Source of the DNA: Roseivivax sediminis
GTDB taxonomy: Bacteria; Pseudomonadota; Alphaproteobacteria; Rhodobacterales; Rhodobacteraceae
Length of the DNA: 64,000 bases
Assembly: GCF_900112685.1 (NCBI RefSeq)
Contig: NZ_FOMS01000006.1
Location: forward strand, 231,729-295,728
Direction of reading: 5' to 3'
In this document: positions 17,201 to 26,462 of the stretch, piece by piece
How positions within the stretch are numbered: position 1 is the first letter of the stretch
Layout of the letters: each line of letters begins with the position of its first letter
Program-made: the position numbers and the translations under genes
The notes under the pieces: model-generated
The model's input: only the letters and a program-made list of their open reading frames with translations
Told to the model about the DNA's origin: nothing
Databases searched by the model: none

Positions 17201-17274
17201 GAGGGGGCTATCTGCCCCCTCTCGGCCGCCTGCGACGGTCAAGTCACCCCCGAGATTTATCGGGCCGGATGAAG
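17201..17274 (-). repeat. Hairpin plus 27-nt Rhodobacterales intergenic element, copy D (variant)
   Basis: A hairpin GAGGGGGC-TATCT-GCCCCCTC (17201-17221) begins 8 bases after the symporter stop codon and probably terminates that gene. After 25 bases comes CCCCCGAGATTTATCGGGCC and GGATGAAG (17247-17274). This is a variant of the 27-mer found at the other three sites (CCGGAGTATTT replaced by CGAGATTTAT, CAAAGAAG replaced by GATGAAG). Confidence 0.6.
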
Positions 17275-17324
17275 GGCGCGCGGAGGTGCTTTCCGACGCC
17301 TGGAGGCTCTGCTAGAGCGCGGCC

Positions 17325-19178
17325 ATGCTGCAGATCGCCGACATCTCCTATTCCGTCGAAGGCCGCCCGCTCTTCGAGAACGCCTCGGCCACCATCCCCG
17401 AGGGCCACAAGGTGGGTCTCGTGGGCGCCAACGGCACCGGCAAGACGACCTTGTTCCGGCTGATCCGGGGCGAGCTGACCCTTGACGGGGGCGAGATCGC
17501 CCTGCCCGCCCGCGCCCGCATCGGCGGTGTCGCGCAGGAAGTGCCGTCCTCGGAGACCTCGCTTCTCGACACGGTGCTCTCCGCCGACACCGAACGCGCG
17601 GGCCTGATCGCCGAAGCCGAGACCGCCACCGACGCGACCCGCATCGCCGAGGTACAGACCCGGCTCGCCGATATCGACGCCTGGTCGGCCGAGGGGCGCG
17701 CGGCGGCGATCCTGAAGGGCCTCGGCTTCGACGACGACGAACAGAAGATGCCGTGCTCGGCCTTCTCCGGCGGCTGGCGGATGCGCGTGGCGCTGGCCGG
17801 GGTACTCTTCGCTCAACCCGACCTTCTGCTGCTCGACGAGCCGACCAACTACCTCGACCTCGAAGGCGCGCTCTGGCTCGAAAGCTACCTCGCGAAATAC
17901 CCGCACACGGTCATCATCATCTCTCACGACCGCGGCCTACTGAACCGCGCGGTTGGCGGCATCCTGCACCTGTCGGAGAAAAAGCTGACCTACTGGCAGG
18001 GTCCCTACGATCAGTTCGCCCGCCAGCGCGCCGAGCAGCGCGCGCAGCTTGCCGCACAGGTCAAGAAACAGGACGCCCGCAAGGCGCACCTGCAGAAATT
18101 CGTCGACCGTTTCCGCGCCAAGGCCTCCAAGGCCAAGCAGGCGCAGGCCCGCGTGAAGATGATCGAGCGCATGGACACGATCACCCTGCCCGAGGAGGCG
18201 GCCAAGCGCGTCTTCACCTTCCCGCAGCCGGACGAGCTGTCGCCGCCCATCGTCAACATCGAGGGCGGCGCCACGGGCTACGAGGGCCGCACGGTGCTGT
18301 CGCGGCTGAACCTCCGGATCGACCAGGACGACCGCATCGCGCTTCTGGGCAAGAACGGCCAGGGCAAATCGACGCTGGCCAAGCTCCTGTCCGACCGCCT
18401 TCCGATGATGGACGGCAAGAAGACCCAGGCCTCGAAGCTGCGCGTGGGTTACTTCGCCCAGCACCAGGTCGACGAGCTGCGCGTCGACGAAACACCGCTT
18501 CAGCACATCGCCCGGGCACGCCCCGGCGTCGCCCCGCCGCAATTGCGCGCGCGGCTCGCCGGCTTCGGGCTCGGCGCGGCACAGGCGGACACGGAGGTCG
18601 CGCGCCTCTCGGGCGGGCAGAAGGCGCGGCTGTCGCTGCTGCTGGCGACGCTCGACGCGCCGCACATGCTGATCCTCGACGAGCCGACGAACCACCTCGA
18701 CATCGAAAGCCGCGAGGCGCTGATGGAGGCGCTGAACGCCTACGAGGGTGCGGTGATCCTGGTCAGCCACGACATGCACCTTCTCAGCCTCGTCGCCGAC
18801 CGGCTGTGGCTGGTCAAGGACGGCACGGTCCGGCCCTACGAGGACGATCTCGACGCCTATCGCCGGATGCTGCTGACCTCGGACAAGCCGCCGCCGAAGC
18901 CCGCGCCCGAGGCGCCGAAGCCCAGGCGACCGTCGCGCGACACGATCCTCGCGCTGCGCTCGGAGGTGCGCAAATGCGAGGCGCGGGTCGAGAAACTCAA
19001 CGAGATGCGCGACAAGCTGGCGACCAAGCTGGCCGATCCAGACCTCTACGAGGAGACGCGCACGAACGAGCTCGCGACCTGGAACCGCAAGTACGCCGAA
19101 GTCATGGAAGGACTCGACCGCGCCGAGGCCCTCTGGATGGCCGCGCTCGAGAAGCTGGAGACCGCCGAGACGTCCTGA
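17325..19178 (+). CDS. ABC-F family ATP-binding protein
   Basis: 617 residues with no membrane segments and two ATPase domains: Walker A GANGTGKTT (about residue 35) and GKNGQGKST (about 346), ABC signatures FSGGWRMR (about 150) and LSGGQKAR (about 430), Walker B followed by DEPTNYLDL and DEPTNHLDI. The linker between domains (about 230-300) is Gln/Lys/Arg-rich and the C-terminal tail is a charged coiled coil. This is the YheS/Uup-type layout; ABC-F proteins act on the ribosome rather than in transport. The exact subtype is not settled. Confidence 0.92.
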   Translation: MLQIADISYSVEGRPLFENASATIPEGHKVGLVGANGTGKTTLFRLIRGELTLDGGEIALPARARIGGVAQEVPSSETSLLDTVLSADTERAGLIAEAETATDATRIAEVQTRLADIDAWSAEGRAAAILKGLGFDDDEQKMPCSAFSGGWRMRVALAGVLFAQPDLLLLDEPTNYLDLEGALWLESYLAKYPHTVIIISHDRGLLNRAVGGILHLSEKKLTYWQGPYDQFARQRAEQRAQLAAQVKKQDARKAHLQKFVDRFRAKASKAKQAQARVKMIERMDTITLPEEAAKRVFTFPQPDELSPPIVNIEGGATGYEGRTVLSRLNLRIDQDDRIALLGKNGQGKSTLAKLLSDRLPMMDGKKTQASKLRVGYFAQHQVDELRVDETPLQHIARARPGVAPPQLRARLAGFGLGAAQADTEVARLSGGQKARLSLLLATLDAPHMLILDEPTNHLDIESREALMEALNAYEGAVILVSHDMHLLSLVADRLWLVKDGTVRPYEDDLDAYRRMLLTSDKPPPKPAPEAPKPRRPSRDTILALRSEVRKCEARVEKLNEMRDKLATKLADPDLYEETRTNELATWNRKYAEVMEGLDRAEALWMAALEKLETAETS

Positions 19179-19225
19179 GCCGGGCAAATCACCCAAGGAC
19201 CCACGCCGGCCAAACGCCTCCCTGG

Positions 19226-19277
19226 CTTCTTTGGGCCTGCAAATACTCCGGGGGGCGTGGGGGGCAGCGCCCCCCAC
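19226..19277 (+). repeat. Hairpin plus 27-nt Rhodobacterales intergenic element, copy C
   Basis: CTTCTTTGGGCCTGCAAATA and CTCCGGGGG, then a hairpin GTGGGGGGC-AGC-GCCCCCCAC (19257-19277) and a second G-run/C-run pair to about 19310. Unlike copies A, B and D, here the 27-mer is nearer to the upstream gene's stop and the hairpin comes after, so the element is flipped relative to the ABC-F gene. Confidence 0.7.
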
Positions 19278-19373
19278 CGGGGGTTTGGGGGCTCCCCCCA
19301 AACATCGAGCGCGCGGCACGCGCACCGCCGTATCACCCTTGCCCGGTCCCGCCGCGGCGCGTATCGCCGGTGC

Positions 19374-20009
19374 ATGGACAGCGCCTTTCTCGTCTCCGCC
19401 TTCGCGACGCTCTTCGTGGTGATGGACCCCGTGGGCACCACGCCGGTTTTCATCGCGCTGACCCGCGGGATGGCGCCGCGCATGCGCCGGGCGATCGCGC
19501 TGCGCTCCTGCCTCGTGGCGGCAGCGGTGCTGTGCCTCTTCGCCTTTCTCGGAGAGACGGTGCTCGACTTCGTCGGCATCACCATGCCCGCCTTCCGCAT
19601 CGCCGGAGGTCTCCTGCTGTTCCTCACCGCGCTCGACATGCTCTTCGAGCGGCGCACCAAGCGCCGCGAGGGCAAGGCCGAAGAGGCCGAGGAAGAGCAC
19701 GACGACCCGTCCGTGTTCCCGATGGCGATCCCGCTTCTTGCCGGACCGGGCGCCATCACCACGGTCATCCTGCTCATCGGCCGGACGGAGGATGCCGCCG
19801 GCACCGCAGCGGTGCTGGGGGTGATGTTCTCGGTCCTCCTGATCGCGCTGATCCTCCTGCTGGCGGCCGGGCTGATCGAGCGCGCGCTCGGACGCATCGG
19901 CATCACCGTCGTGACGCGGCTTCTCGGCCTTCTTCTCGCCGCGCTGTCTGTGCAGTTCGTCGCCGATGGCCTGCTTGCCTTCGGCTTCGGCACGCCGCGG
20001 CCGGGGTGA
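19374..20009 (+). CDS. MarC family integral membrane protein
   Basis: 211 residues from the ATG at 19374. Six membrane segments, with the MarC/UPF0056 signature: MDPVGTTPVFIALT at about residues 16-29, FRIAGGLLLFLTALDM at about 72-87 and FPMAIPLLAGPGAITTVILL at about 112-131. A charged Lys/Arg/Glu loop sits between helices 3 and 4. Function unknown; the old link to multiple antibiotic resistance has not held up in E. coli. The upstream 117 codons of open frame belong to the repeat, not to the gene. Confidence 0.9.
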   Translation: MDSAFLVSAFATLFVVMDPVGTTPVFIALTRGMAPRMRRAIALRSCLVAAAVLCLFAFLGETVLDFVGITMPAFRIAGGLLLFLTALDMLFERRTKRREGKAEEAEEEHDDPSVFPMAIPLLAGPGAITTVILLIGRTEDAAGTAAVLGVMFSVLLIALILLLAAGLIERALGRIGITVVTRLLGLLLAALSVQFVADGLLAFGFGTPRPG

Positions 20010-20071
20010 TCCGCCCTTAACTTTCGCCCCCGCCGGCCCTAGGTCAGAGGCAACGGGGACAAGGGGCGTGC

Positions 20072-20653
20072 ATGACCGGCGACGATTACGGGCAACTGAT
20101 CTACCTGGGCCTTCTCGGCTCGGTCCTCGCGTTCTGGTACTTCGTGCAAGGCCGGCAGAAACTCGGCCGGACGCTGCAGCAGATGGCGGCCTGGGTGCTG
20201 ATCTTCCTCGGCACGCTCGCGGTGATCGGGCTATGGAGCGACATTCGCGGCACCGTCGCGCCGCAACAGACGGTGATGGCCGAGGATGGCCGCATCGCGC
20301 TGCCGCAAGCGCCGGACGGACACTACTATGCCACGCTCGAGGTCAACGGCTCGCCCATCCGCTTCATGGTCGACACCGGGGCGAGCGGGACGGTCCTGAC
20401 CCGCCGCGACGCGGAGCGCGCAGGTCTCGAAGACGACGAACTGGCCTTCTACTCCGAAGCGATGACGGCCAACGGCATGGTGCGCACGGCGCCGGTCCGG
20501 CTCGATACTGTCGCGCTCGGCCCCTTCACGGACGAGCGCGTACCGGCCTACGTGAACGAAGGCGAGATGAGCCAGTCGCTGCTCGGCATGAGCTACCTGC
20601 AACGCTACGGCCGGATCGAGATCGCGGACGGCGAGTTGATCCTCGAACGCTAG
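20072..20653 (+). CDS. Retropepsin-like aspartic protease, TIGR02281 type
   Basis: 193 residues. Two membrane segments at about residues 9-24 and 37-55, then a periplasmic domain with a single aspartic protease half: FMVDTGASGTVLTR (Asp about 100) and the partner hydrophobic-Gly part SLLGMSYLQRYGRIEIADG (about 170-188). As in retroviral protease, it should work as a dimer. This clan AA protein is common in alphaproteobacteria; its substrate is unknown. Between it and lptF lies a 229-base gap in which I see no feature. Confidence 0.88.
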   Translation: MTGDDYGQLIYLGLLGSVLAFWYFVQGRQKLGRTLQQMAAWVLIFLGTLAVIGLWSDIRGTVAPQQTVMAEDGRIALPQAPDGHYYATLEVNGSPIRFMVDTGASGTVLTRRDAERAGLEDDELAFYSEAMTANGMVRTAPVRLDTVALGPFTDERVPAYVNEGEMSQSLLGMSYLQRYGRIEIADGELILER

Positions 20654-20882
20654 GCGCCGGTCCCCGGCCGGACGGCACATCCGCCGTCCCTGCGTCTTTG
20701 GGGCCGCCGATCGCGTCGGGCGCGCGAGGCCAGCGCCCTCCCCGTCCTCGCCAATCGTCCCGCCCCTTCACGAGAACGGCCCGCACCTCATCCGACCAAC
20801 GGTACCCTCGCGCGCACTTCCCGCCGCCGGCCGCTTCGGCTAGGGTCCTCCCCGCGGAAGGCTTCTCGGGGGACGGCGCAGC

Positions 20883-22010
20883 GTGGGCAGATTCGACAGA
20901 TACATGCTGTCGCGCTTCATGGTGCTCTTCGGCTTCTTCGCGCTGGTGCTGGTCTCCGTCTACTGGGTGAACCGGGCGGTTCTTCTGTTCGACCGGCTCA
21001 TCGGCGACGGCCATTCGGCCGCGATCTTCCTCGAATTCACCGCCCTTTCGCTGCCCAACGTGATCCGTCTGGTGCTGCCGATGGCCGCGTTCGCCGCGAC
21101 GACCTACGTCACCAACCGCCTCTCGGCGGACAGCGAGCTGATCGTCGTCCAGGCGACCGGCTATTCGCCCTGGCGGCTCGCGCGGCCGGCGCTGGCCTTC
21201 GGCGTGCTCGTCATGGCGATGATGCTGGTCCTGTCCCATGTGCTCGTCCCCGCCTCGCTGGCGCAATTGCGCGAACGCGAGGGCGAGATCGCCGAAAGCG
21301 TCTCCGCCCAGCTCCTGCGCGAGGGACAGTTCCTTCACCCGTCGGACGACGTCACCTTCTTCATCCGCGAGATCACCCAGGACGGAGAGCTGCGGGACGT
21401 GTTCCTTTCCGACCGCCGGCAGGGCGGCCGCGCGGTCACCTACACCGCGGACACCGCCTATGTGCTGCGCGAGGCCGGGGGCATGAACCTGGTGATGCTG
21501 AACGGCCTCGCACAAACCTACGAGGACGGCGGAGACAGGCTGTCGACCACCACCTTCTCGGATCTGACCTACGACATCACCGCGCTGATCGACGACGGCG
21601 GCAGCCGCCGGCGACGCACCTACGCGATGTCGAGCTACGAGCTCTTCTTCCGCACCGCGGAGATGGCCGAGATCGCCGATGACAGCATCGGCGAGGTGCT
21701 GGAAGAGGCCCATGGCCGGATACAGCAGCCGCTCCTGGCGCTGGTCGCCGCGCTGGTGGGCTATGCGGCACTGATGGTGGGCGGGTATTCACGCTTCGGG
21801 CTCGGGCGACAGATCGTCTTCGCGATCTTCCTGCTGGTCCTCGTCAAACTGACCGAGAGCGTGGTGACGACACCGGTGCGCGCGAACGGTGCGCTCTGGC
21901 CGCTGATCTACCTGCCGACGCTGATCGGACTGGCCATCGTCGCGGCGCTTCTGCATGTCGCCAGCCGGCCTTTCCGGCGGGCCCGCCCCGCGCGGGAGGC
22001 AACTGCATGA
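20883..22010 (+). CDS. lptF: LPS export ABC transporter permease LptF
   Basis: 375 residues from a GTG start. YjgP/YjgQ family: three membrane segments at the N-terminus (about 12-35, 60-75, 98-122), a periplasmic beta-jellyroll domain (about 135-260), and three membrane segments at the end (about 280-365). The N-terminal MGRFDRYMLSRFMVLFGFFA is typical. With LptG and LptB it extracts lipopolysaccharide from the inner membrane and hands it to LptC/LptA/LptD. First gene of a six-gene operon; its stop overlaps the lptG ATG by four bases. Confidence 0.95.
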   Translation: MGRFDRYMLSRFMVLFGFFALVLVSVYWVNRAVLLFDRLIGDGHSAAIFLEFTALSLPNVIRLVLPMAAFAATTYVTNRLSADSELIVVQATGYSPWRLARPALAFGVLVMAMMLVLSHVLVPASLAQLREREGEIAESVSAQLLREGQFLHPSDDVTFFIREITQDGELRDVFLSDRRQGGRAVTYTADTAYVLREAGGMNLVMLNGLAQTYEDGGDRLSTTTFSDLTYDITALIDDGGSRRRRTYAMSSYELFFRTAEMAEIADDSIGEVLEEAHGRIQQPLLALVAALVGYAALMVGGYSRFGLGRQIVFAIFLLVLVKLTESVVTTPVRANGALWPLIYLPTLIGLAIVAALLHVASRPFRRARPAREATA

Positions 22011-23101
22011 TCCTGCACCTCTACTTCGCGCGCCGGTTCCTGACGATGTTCCTCGGCATTTTCGCGATCTTCGTGCTGTTCCTCGGCCTTCTCGACCTCG
22101 TGGAGCAGTTGCGCCGCTTCGACGGCGAGGTGACGTTCGGGCGCGTGGTGCTGCTGACGCTGCTGAACATGCCGGCATCACTTTACGAGATGCTGCCACT
22201 GGTGATGATCCTGTCCTCGGTAGCGGTCTTCCTGTCCCTCGCCCGGTCGTCCGAACTGGTGGTGGCACGCGCGGCCGGGCGGTCCGGCCTCACGGTCCTG
22301 ATCGGCCCGACCATTGTTGCGGCGATCCTCGGGCTTGCCGCGGTGGCCATCGGCAATCCGATCGCCGCGGCCACCTCGAAGCGCTTCGAAACGCTGTCCG
22401 AGCGCTACTCCAGCGGCGAAACGGACGTGCTGTCGATAGGCTCCGAAGGGTTGTGGCTGCGCCAGGGCGACACCGCGGGCCAGACCGTGATCCAGGCCGC
22501 GCGCGCAAATTCGGACGCCACGATCCTCTACGACGTGACCTTCGTGACCTACGACCGCGACGTCGGCCCGGTGCGCCGCATCGCCGCGGAGCAGGCGGAG
22601 CTCGGCGACGGCGCCTGGACGCTGCGGGACGCCAAGGCCTGGCCGCTCGCCCCCGGCCAGAACGCCGAGGCGCTGTCGCAGAGCTTCGAGACGCTGAAGG
22701 TCGATTCGAGCCTCACACGGGAGAACATCCGCGACCGCTTCGGCCGGCCGTCCTCGATCTCGATCTGGGCGATGCCGGCCTATATCGACGATCTGGAACG
22801 CGCCGGGTTCTCGGCCCGCCGGCACGTCGTGTGGTTCTGGATGGAGATGGCCCGCCCGCTGTTTCTGGTGTCGCTGGTGCTGCTCGGCGCGGGCTTCACC
22901 ATGCGCCATGCGCGGCTGGGGCGTACCGGGCTGTCGGTGCTGACGGCGGTTCTGCTGGGCTTCGGGCTTTACTACGTCCGCAACTTCGCGCAAATCCTCG
23001 GGGAAACCGGCCAGATCCCTCCGATTTCGGCCGCCTGGGTGCCGCCCGTGGCCTCGCTGCTGTTCGCGCTCGGGCTGATATTGCAAAGGGAGGACGGATG
23101 A
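22007..23101 (+). CDS. lptG: LPS export ABC transporter permease LptG
   Basis: 364 residues, the second YjgP/YjgQ permease. N-terminus MILHLYFARRFLTMFLGIFA, a periplasmic jellyroll in the middle and three C-terminal membrane segments (VVWFWMEMARPLFLVSLVLLG onward). Six helices in all. It pairs with LptF in the LptB2FG complex. The ATG lies inside the lptF stop (ATGA) and its own stop overlaps the lptD start, so lptF, lptG and lptD are translated as a coupled set. Confidence 0.95.
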   Translation: MILHLYFARRFLTMFLGIFAIFVLFLGLLDLVEQLRRFDGEVTFGRVVLLTLLNMPASLYEMLPLVMILSSVAVFLSLARSSELVVARAAGRSGLTVLIGPTIVAAILGLAAVAIGNPIAAATSKRFETLSERYSSGETDVLSIGSEGLWLRQGDTAGQTVIQAARANSDATILYDVTFVTYDRDVGPVRRIAAEQAELGDGAWTLRDAKAWPLAPGQNAEALSQSFETLKVDSSLTRENIRDRFGRPSSISIWAMPAYIDDLERAGFSARRHVVWFWMEMARPLFLVSLVLLGAGFTMRHARLGRTGLSVLTAVLLGFGLYYVRNFAQILGETGQIPPISAAWVPPVASLLFALGLILQREDG

Positions 23102-25242
23102 TCGTGCGCGCGCTTCTGATTCTGGCGCTGCTCATCCCCGCCCTCGCCGCCGCGCAGGAGAACGGGGCCGCGCTGCTCGTTGCCGATAGCGTGGTGGTGG
23201 AGAACCGGTCCCGGCTCGTCGCCACCGGCAATGTCGAGGCACTCTACGACGGCACCCGGCTCGAGGCGACGTCGGTCACCTACGATCAGGACAGCGGCGA
23301 TCTGAGCATCGAGGGACCGATCCGGATCACCGACCCGGAGGGCAACGTGCTGGTCGCCACCCGGGCCGAGCTCGACCAGGAGTTCGAGAACGGCCTGTTG
23401 CGCGGCGCGCGCCTCGTGCTCGACGAACAGCTCCAACTGGCCTCGGTGGAGGCGCAGCGGGTGGACGGGCGCTACACGGCGATGAGCAAGGTCGCCGTGA
23501 CATCGTGCCAGGTCTGCGGCCCGGACGAGGTGCCGCTGTGGCAGATCCGCGCGCGCCGCGTCGTCCACGACGAGGAGGAGCGGCAGATCTACTTCGACGG
23601 CGCGCAGTTCCGCGTTCTCAACCTGCCGGTCCTCTACTTCCCGCGTCTGCGCGTCCCCGACCCGACGCTGGAGCGCGTGCAAGGCTTCCTGACACCCTCG
23701 ATCCGCTCTTCCACGTTGCTCGGATTCGGGGTGAAGGTGCCGTATTTCGTCCCCCTCGGCCCAAGCCGCGATCTGACCTTCACACCGTATCTGTCGCCCG
23801 TCACCCGCACGCTGGAGACGCGCTACCGGCAAGCCTTCCGCTATGGCGAGATCGAGGTGAACACCGCGTTCAGCCAGGACACGCTGCAATCGGAGACCGC
23901 GCGCGCCTACCTTTTCGCCGAAGGCAGCTTCCGCCTACCGCGCCGGTTCGAACTGAGCTTCGACATCGAGACGACCTCGGACGAGGCTTATCTCAGCGAT
24001 TACGACTATTCCGACTCGGACCGGCTCGACAGCGCGATCACGCTCAGCCGCGCCGCGCCGCTGAGCTATTTCGAGTCCGAGTTCATCCACTACCAGACGC
24101 TCCGCGACGAGGAGCGCAACGCCACCCAGCCGACACTGGTACTGCATTCGGAGTATGAACGCCGCTTTCCCGGGATCTGGGGCGGCGAGCTTCGGCTCGG
24201 AGGAGTGGCGCAGGGGCACTACCGCTATTCCGACCTCGACATCGACTCGGATGACGAAGACAATGTGGTCGACGGGCGCGACGTTGCGCGCGCCACCGCC
24301 GAAGCCTCCTGGCACCGGCGCTGGACGCTCGCGGGCGGGCTGCGCGCCGGTGTGACGGCGCAGTTCTGGGCCGACCGGTTCGAGATCCGGCAGGACCGCG
24401 CCTCGGCGCGCAGCGCCTCGCAGCTGACGCCTGCGGCGGCGGCCGAACTGCGTTGGCCCTTAACCCGCGCCGGCGCGGACGGCGGCCGGTCGCTGATCGA
24501 ACCGGTGTTCCAGACCGCCTGGGTCGGTGGCGAGCGGCCGCGCATCCCGAACGACGAAAGCACGCGGGTAGAATTCGACGAAGGCAACCTACTGTCGTTG
24601 TCGCGCTTTCCTGCCGCCGACCGGCGCGAACGCGGGCGCGTATCCGCGGCCGGCCTACGCTTTGCCCATACCGCGCCGGAGGGCTGGTCCACGGGCTTCA
24701 CCCTCGGCCGGGTCTGGCGCGAGGACAGCGATCTGGCCTTCACCCGCTCATCGGGCCTTCAGGACGAGCAATCCGATTACCTGCTCGCCGGCTACCTCGC
24801 CACCGACCAGGGCTACGCCTTCTCCGCCCGCGGGCTGCTGGACCAGGAAAACGGCAGCTTCACCAAGGCCGAGGCGCGCATGACCTGGACCAACATGCGG
24901 CTCGACCTCGAAGCGTCCTACCTGCTCGTCGGGCAGGACAGCGCCGAGGACCGCGACCGCGCCACGTCGGAATGGTCCTTCGACGGTGAATACGACTTCA
25001 ACCGGGACTGGTCGGGCGAGGCCTACGGACGTTACAATCTCGTCGACAACCGCTTTGCCCGGGCTGGCCTGGGTGTGACCTGGGAAAACGAATGCGTCAG
25101 CGCCAACTTCACCGTCGAGCGGCGCTTCGCCTCTTCCACCAACCTCGAACCATCGACCGATTTCGGCTTGACCGTCGCGCTGAAGGGCTTCAGCACCGGC
25201 GGCAGCGCGAAGGAGTACCGACGCACATGCCAGTCTTTCTGA
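23098..25242 (+). CDS. lptD: LPS-assembly outer-membrane protein LptD
   Basis: 714 residues from the ATG that overlaps the lptG stop. A signal peptide (MIVRALLILALLIPALAAAQ) is followed by an OstA/LptA-like beta-jellyroll (about 25-130: LLVADSVVVENRSRLVATGN, ATSVTYDQDSGDLSIEGP) and a long C-terminal beta-barrel (about 190-714). Cysteines at VTSCQVCGPDE and near the C-terminus (CVSANFT, RRTCQSF) could form the disulfides needed for barrel folding. It inserts LPS into the outer leaflet with LptE, which is not in this window. Confidence 0.95.
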   Translation: MIVRALLILALLIPALAAAQENGAALLVADSVVVENRSRLVATGNVEALYDGTRLEATSVTYDQDSGDLSIEGPIRITDPEGNVLVATRAELDQEFENGLLRGARLVLDEQLQLASVEAQRVDGRYTAMSKVAVTSCQVCGPDEVPLWQIRARRVVHDEEERQIYFDGAQFRVLNLPVLYFPRLRVPDPTLERVQGFLTPSIRSSTLLGFGVKVPYFVPLGPSRDLTFTPYLSPVTRTLETRYRQAFRYGEIEVNTAFSQDTLQSETARAYLFAEGSFRLPRRFELSFDIETTSDEAYLSDYDYSDSDRLDSAITLSRAAPLSYFESEFIHYQTLRDEERNATQPTLVLHSEYERRFPGIWGGELRLGGVAQGHYRYSDLDIDSDDEDNVVDGRDVARATAEASWHRRWTLAGGLRAGVTAQFWADRFEIRQDRASARSASQLTPAAAAELRWPLTRAGADGGRSLIEPVFQTAWVGGERPRIPNDESTRVEFDEGNLLSLSRFPAADRRERGRVSAAGLRFAHTAPEGWSTGFTLGRVWREDSDLAFTRSSGLQDEQSDYLLAGYLATDQGYAFSARGLLDQENGSFTKAEARMTWTNMRLDLEASYLLVGQDSAEDRDRATSEWSFDGEYDFNRDWSGEAYGRYNLVDNRFARAGLGVTWENECVSANFTVERRFASSTNLEPSTDFGLTVALKGFSTGGSAKEYRRTCQSF

Positions 25243-26462
25243 GCCGCACCCTGCCCGCCCTGATCGCCGCGCTGATGCTGGCGCCGGTGGCCGCCCCCGC
25301 GCAGAACCTGTTTGCCCCGGCGATCCGCGTGAACGACGCCGTGATCACGAATTACGAGCTTCAGCAGCGCGCGGCGATGCTGGAGCTCCTGAATTCCCCC
25401 GGAAATGCGGCCGAAACCGCGCGGGACGATCTCATCGACGACCGGCTGCGCCTGCAGGCGGCGCGCTCCATCGGTGTCCAGGTGACCGAGGCCGAGATTC
25501 TCGAGGGCATGGAGGAATTCGCCGGACGGGCCGATCTAAGCCGCGAGGAATTCCTGCAGGCGCTCACCCAGGGCGGCATCGCCGAGGAGACCTTCCGCGA
25601 CTTCGTGCGCGCCGGAGTCGCCTGGCGGTCCTTCGTACGCCAACGCTTCCCGGGCGAGGCGCAGGTGTTCGACGTGGAGGTCGACCGCGCCATCGCCGGC
25701 AACCGCACCGGATCGAACATCCGCGTGCTCCTGTCCGAGATCATCATCCCCGCCCCGCCGCCGCAGGCCGAGCGGGCGCGCGCGATCGCCGAGGAGATCT
25801 CGACCTACACGACAGAGGCGCAATTCTCCGCCGCCGCGCGTGAGTATTCGGCGACCCAGAGCCGCGAGAACGGCGGGCGCCTGCCGTGGCAGGACATCCA
25901 GGAATTGCCGCCGGTCCTGCGCCGGGTCGCGCAGAGCCTGTCGCCCGGCGAGGTGTCGGACCCGCTGCCGATCACCAACGGCGTGGCGCTGTTCCAGCTG
26001 CGCGGGATCGAGGAGACTGGCTATACCGCGCCCGAGATCGCACAGGTGGACTACGCCACCTACCTCATCCCCGGTGGGCTGTCGGCCGAGGCGCAGGCGC
26101 GCGCGCGCGTCATTTCCAGCAAGGCGGACCGCTGCGACGACCTCTACGGCATCGCCAAGGGCCAGCCGGCGAACGTGCTCGAACGGCGCACCGCGGCGCC
26201 GTCGCAGCTTCCGGACGACATCGCCATCGAGCTGTCGAAGCTCGATCCCGGCGAGACCTCGGCGGCGCTGACGCGGTCGAACGGGCAAACGCTGATGATG
26301 CTGATGCTGTGCTCGCGCGACCGCGAAGCGACCCCGGAGGGACAGGACGAGGACGCGCGCCGCGACGAGGTGCGCCTCCAGTTGCGCAACCGCCGCGTCG
26401 GCCAGATCGCGGAGCGCTACCTCGCCGACCTGCGCGCCAACGCCTACATCGCCGAGGAATGA
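25227..26462 (+). CDS. surA: SurA-type periplasmic peptidyl-prolyl isomerase and chaperone
   Basis: 411 residues from the ATG at 25227, which lies 16 bases inside the end of lptD. Signal peptide with the cut near APAQN, a SurA N-terminal helical domain (about 30-160: AIRVNDAVITNYELQQRAAML, DDLIDDRLRLQAARS), and one clear parvulin domain at about 170-270 (SREYSATQSRENGGRLPW-type core). E. coli SurA has two such domains; the second here is degenerate or absent. It folds outer-membrane proteins such as LptD, whose gene it follows. Confidence 0.93.
   Translation: MPVFLSRTLPALIAALMLAPVAAPAQNLFAPAIRVNDAVITNYELQQRAAMLELLNSPGNAAETARDDLIDDRLRLQAARSIGVQVTEAEILEGMEEFAGRADLSREEFLQALTQGGIAEETFRDFVRAGVAWRSFVRQRFPGEAQVFDVEVDRAIAGNRTGSNIRVLLSEIIIPAPPPQAERARAIAEEISTYTTEAQFSAAAREYSATQSRENGGRLPWQDIQELPPVLRRVAQSLSPGEVSDPLPITNGVALFQLRGIEETGYTAPEIAQVDYATYLIPGGLSAEAQARARVISSKADRCDDLYGIAKGQPANVLERRTAAPSQLPDDIAIELSKLDPGETSAALTRSNGQTLMMLMLCSRDREATPEGQDEDARRDEVRLQLRNRRVGQIAERYLADLRANAYIAEE

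Noticed and set aside
17937..19700. 587-codon minus-strand open frame opposite the ABC-F and marC genes
   Set aside because: It spans two plus-strand genes and the repeat copy C and has no recognisable domain.
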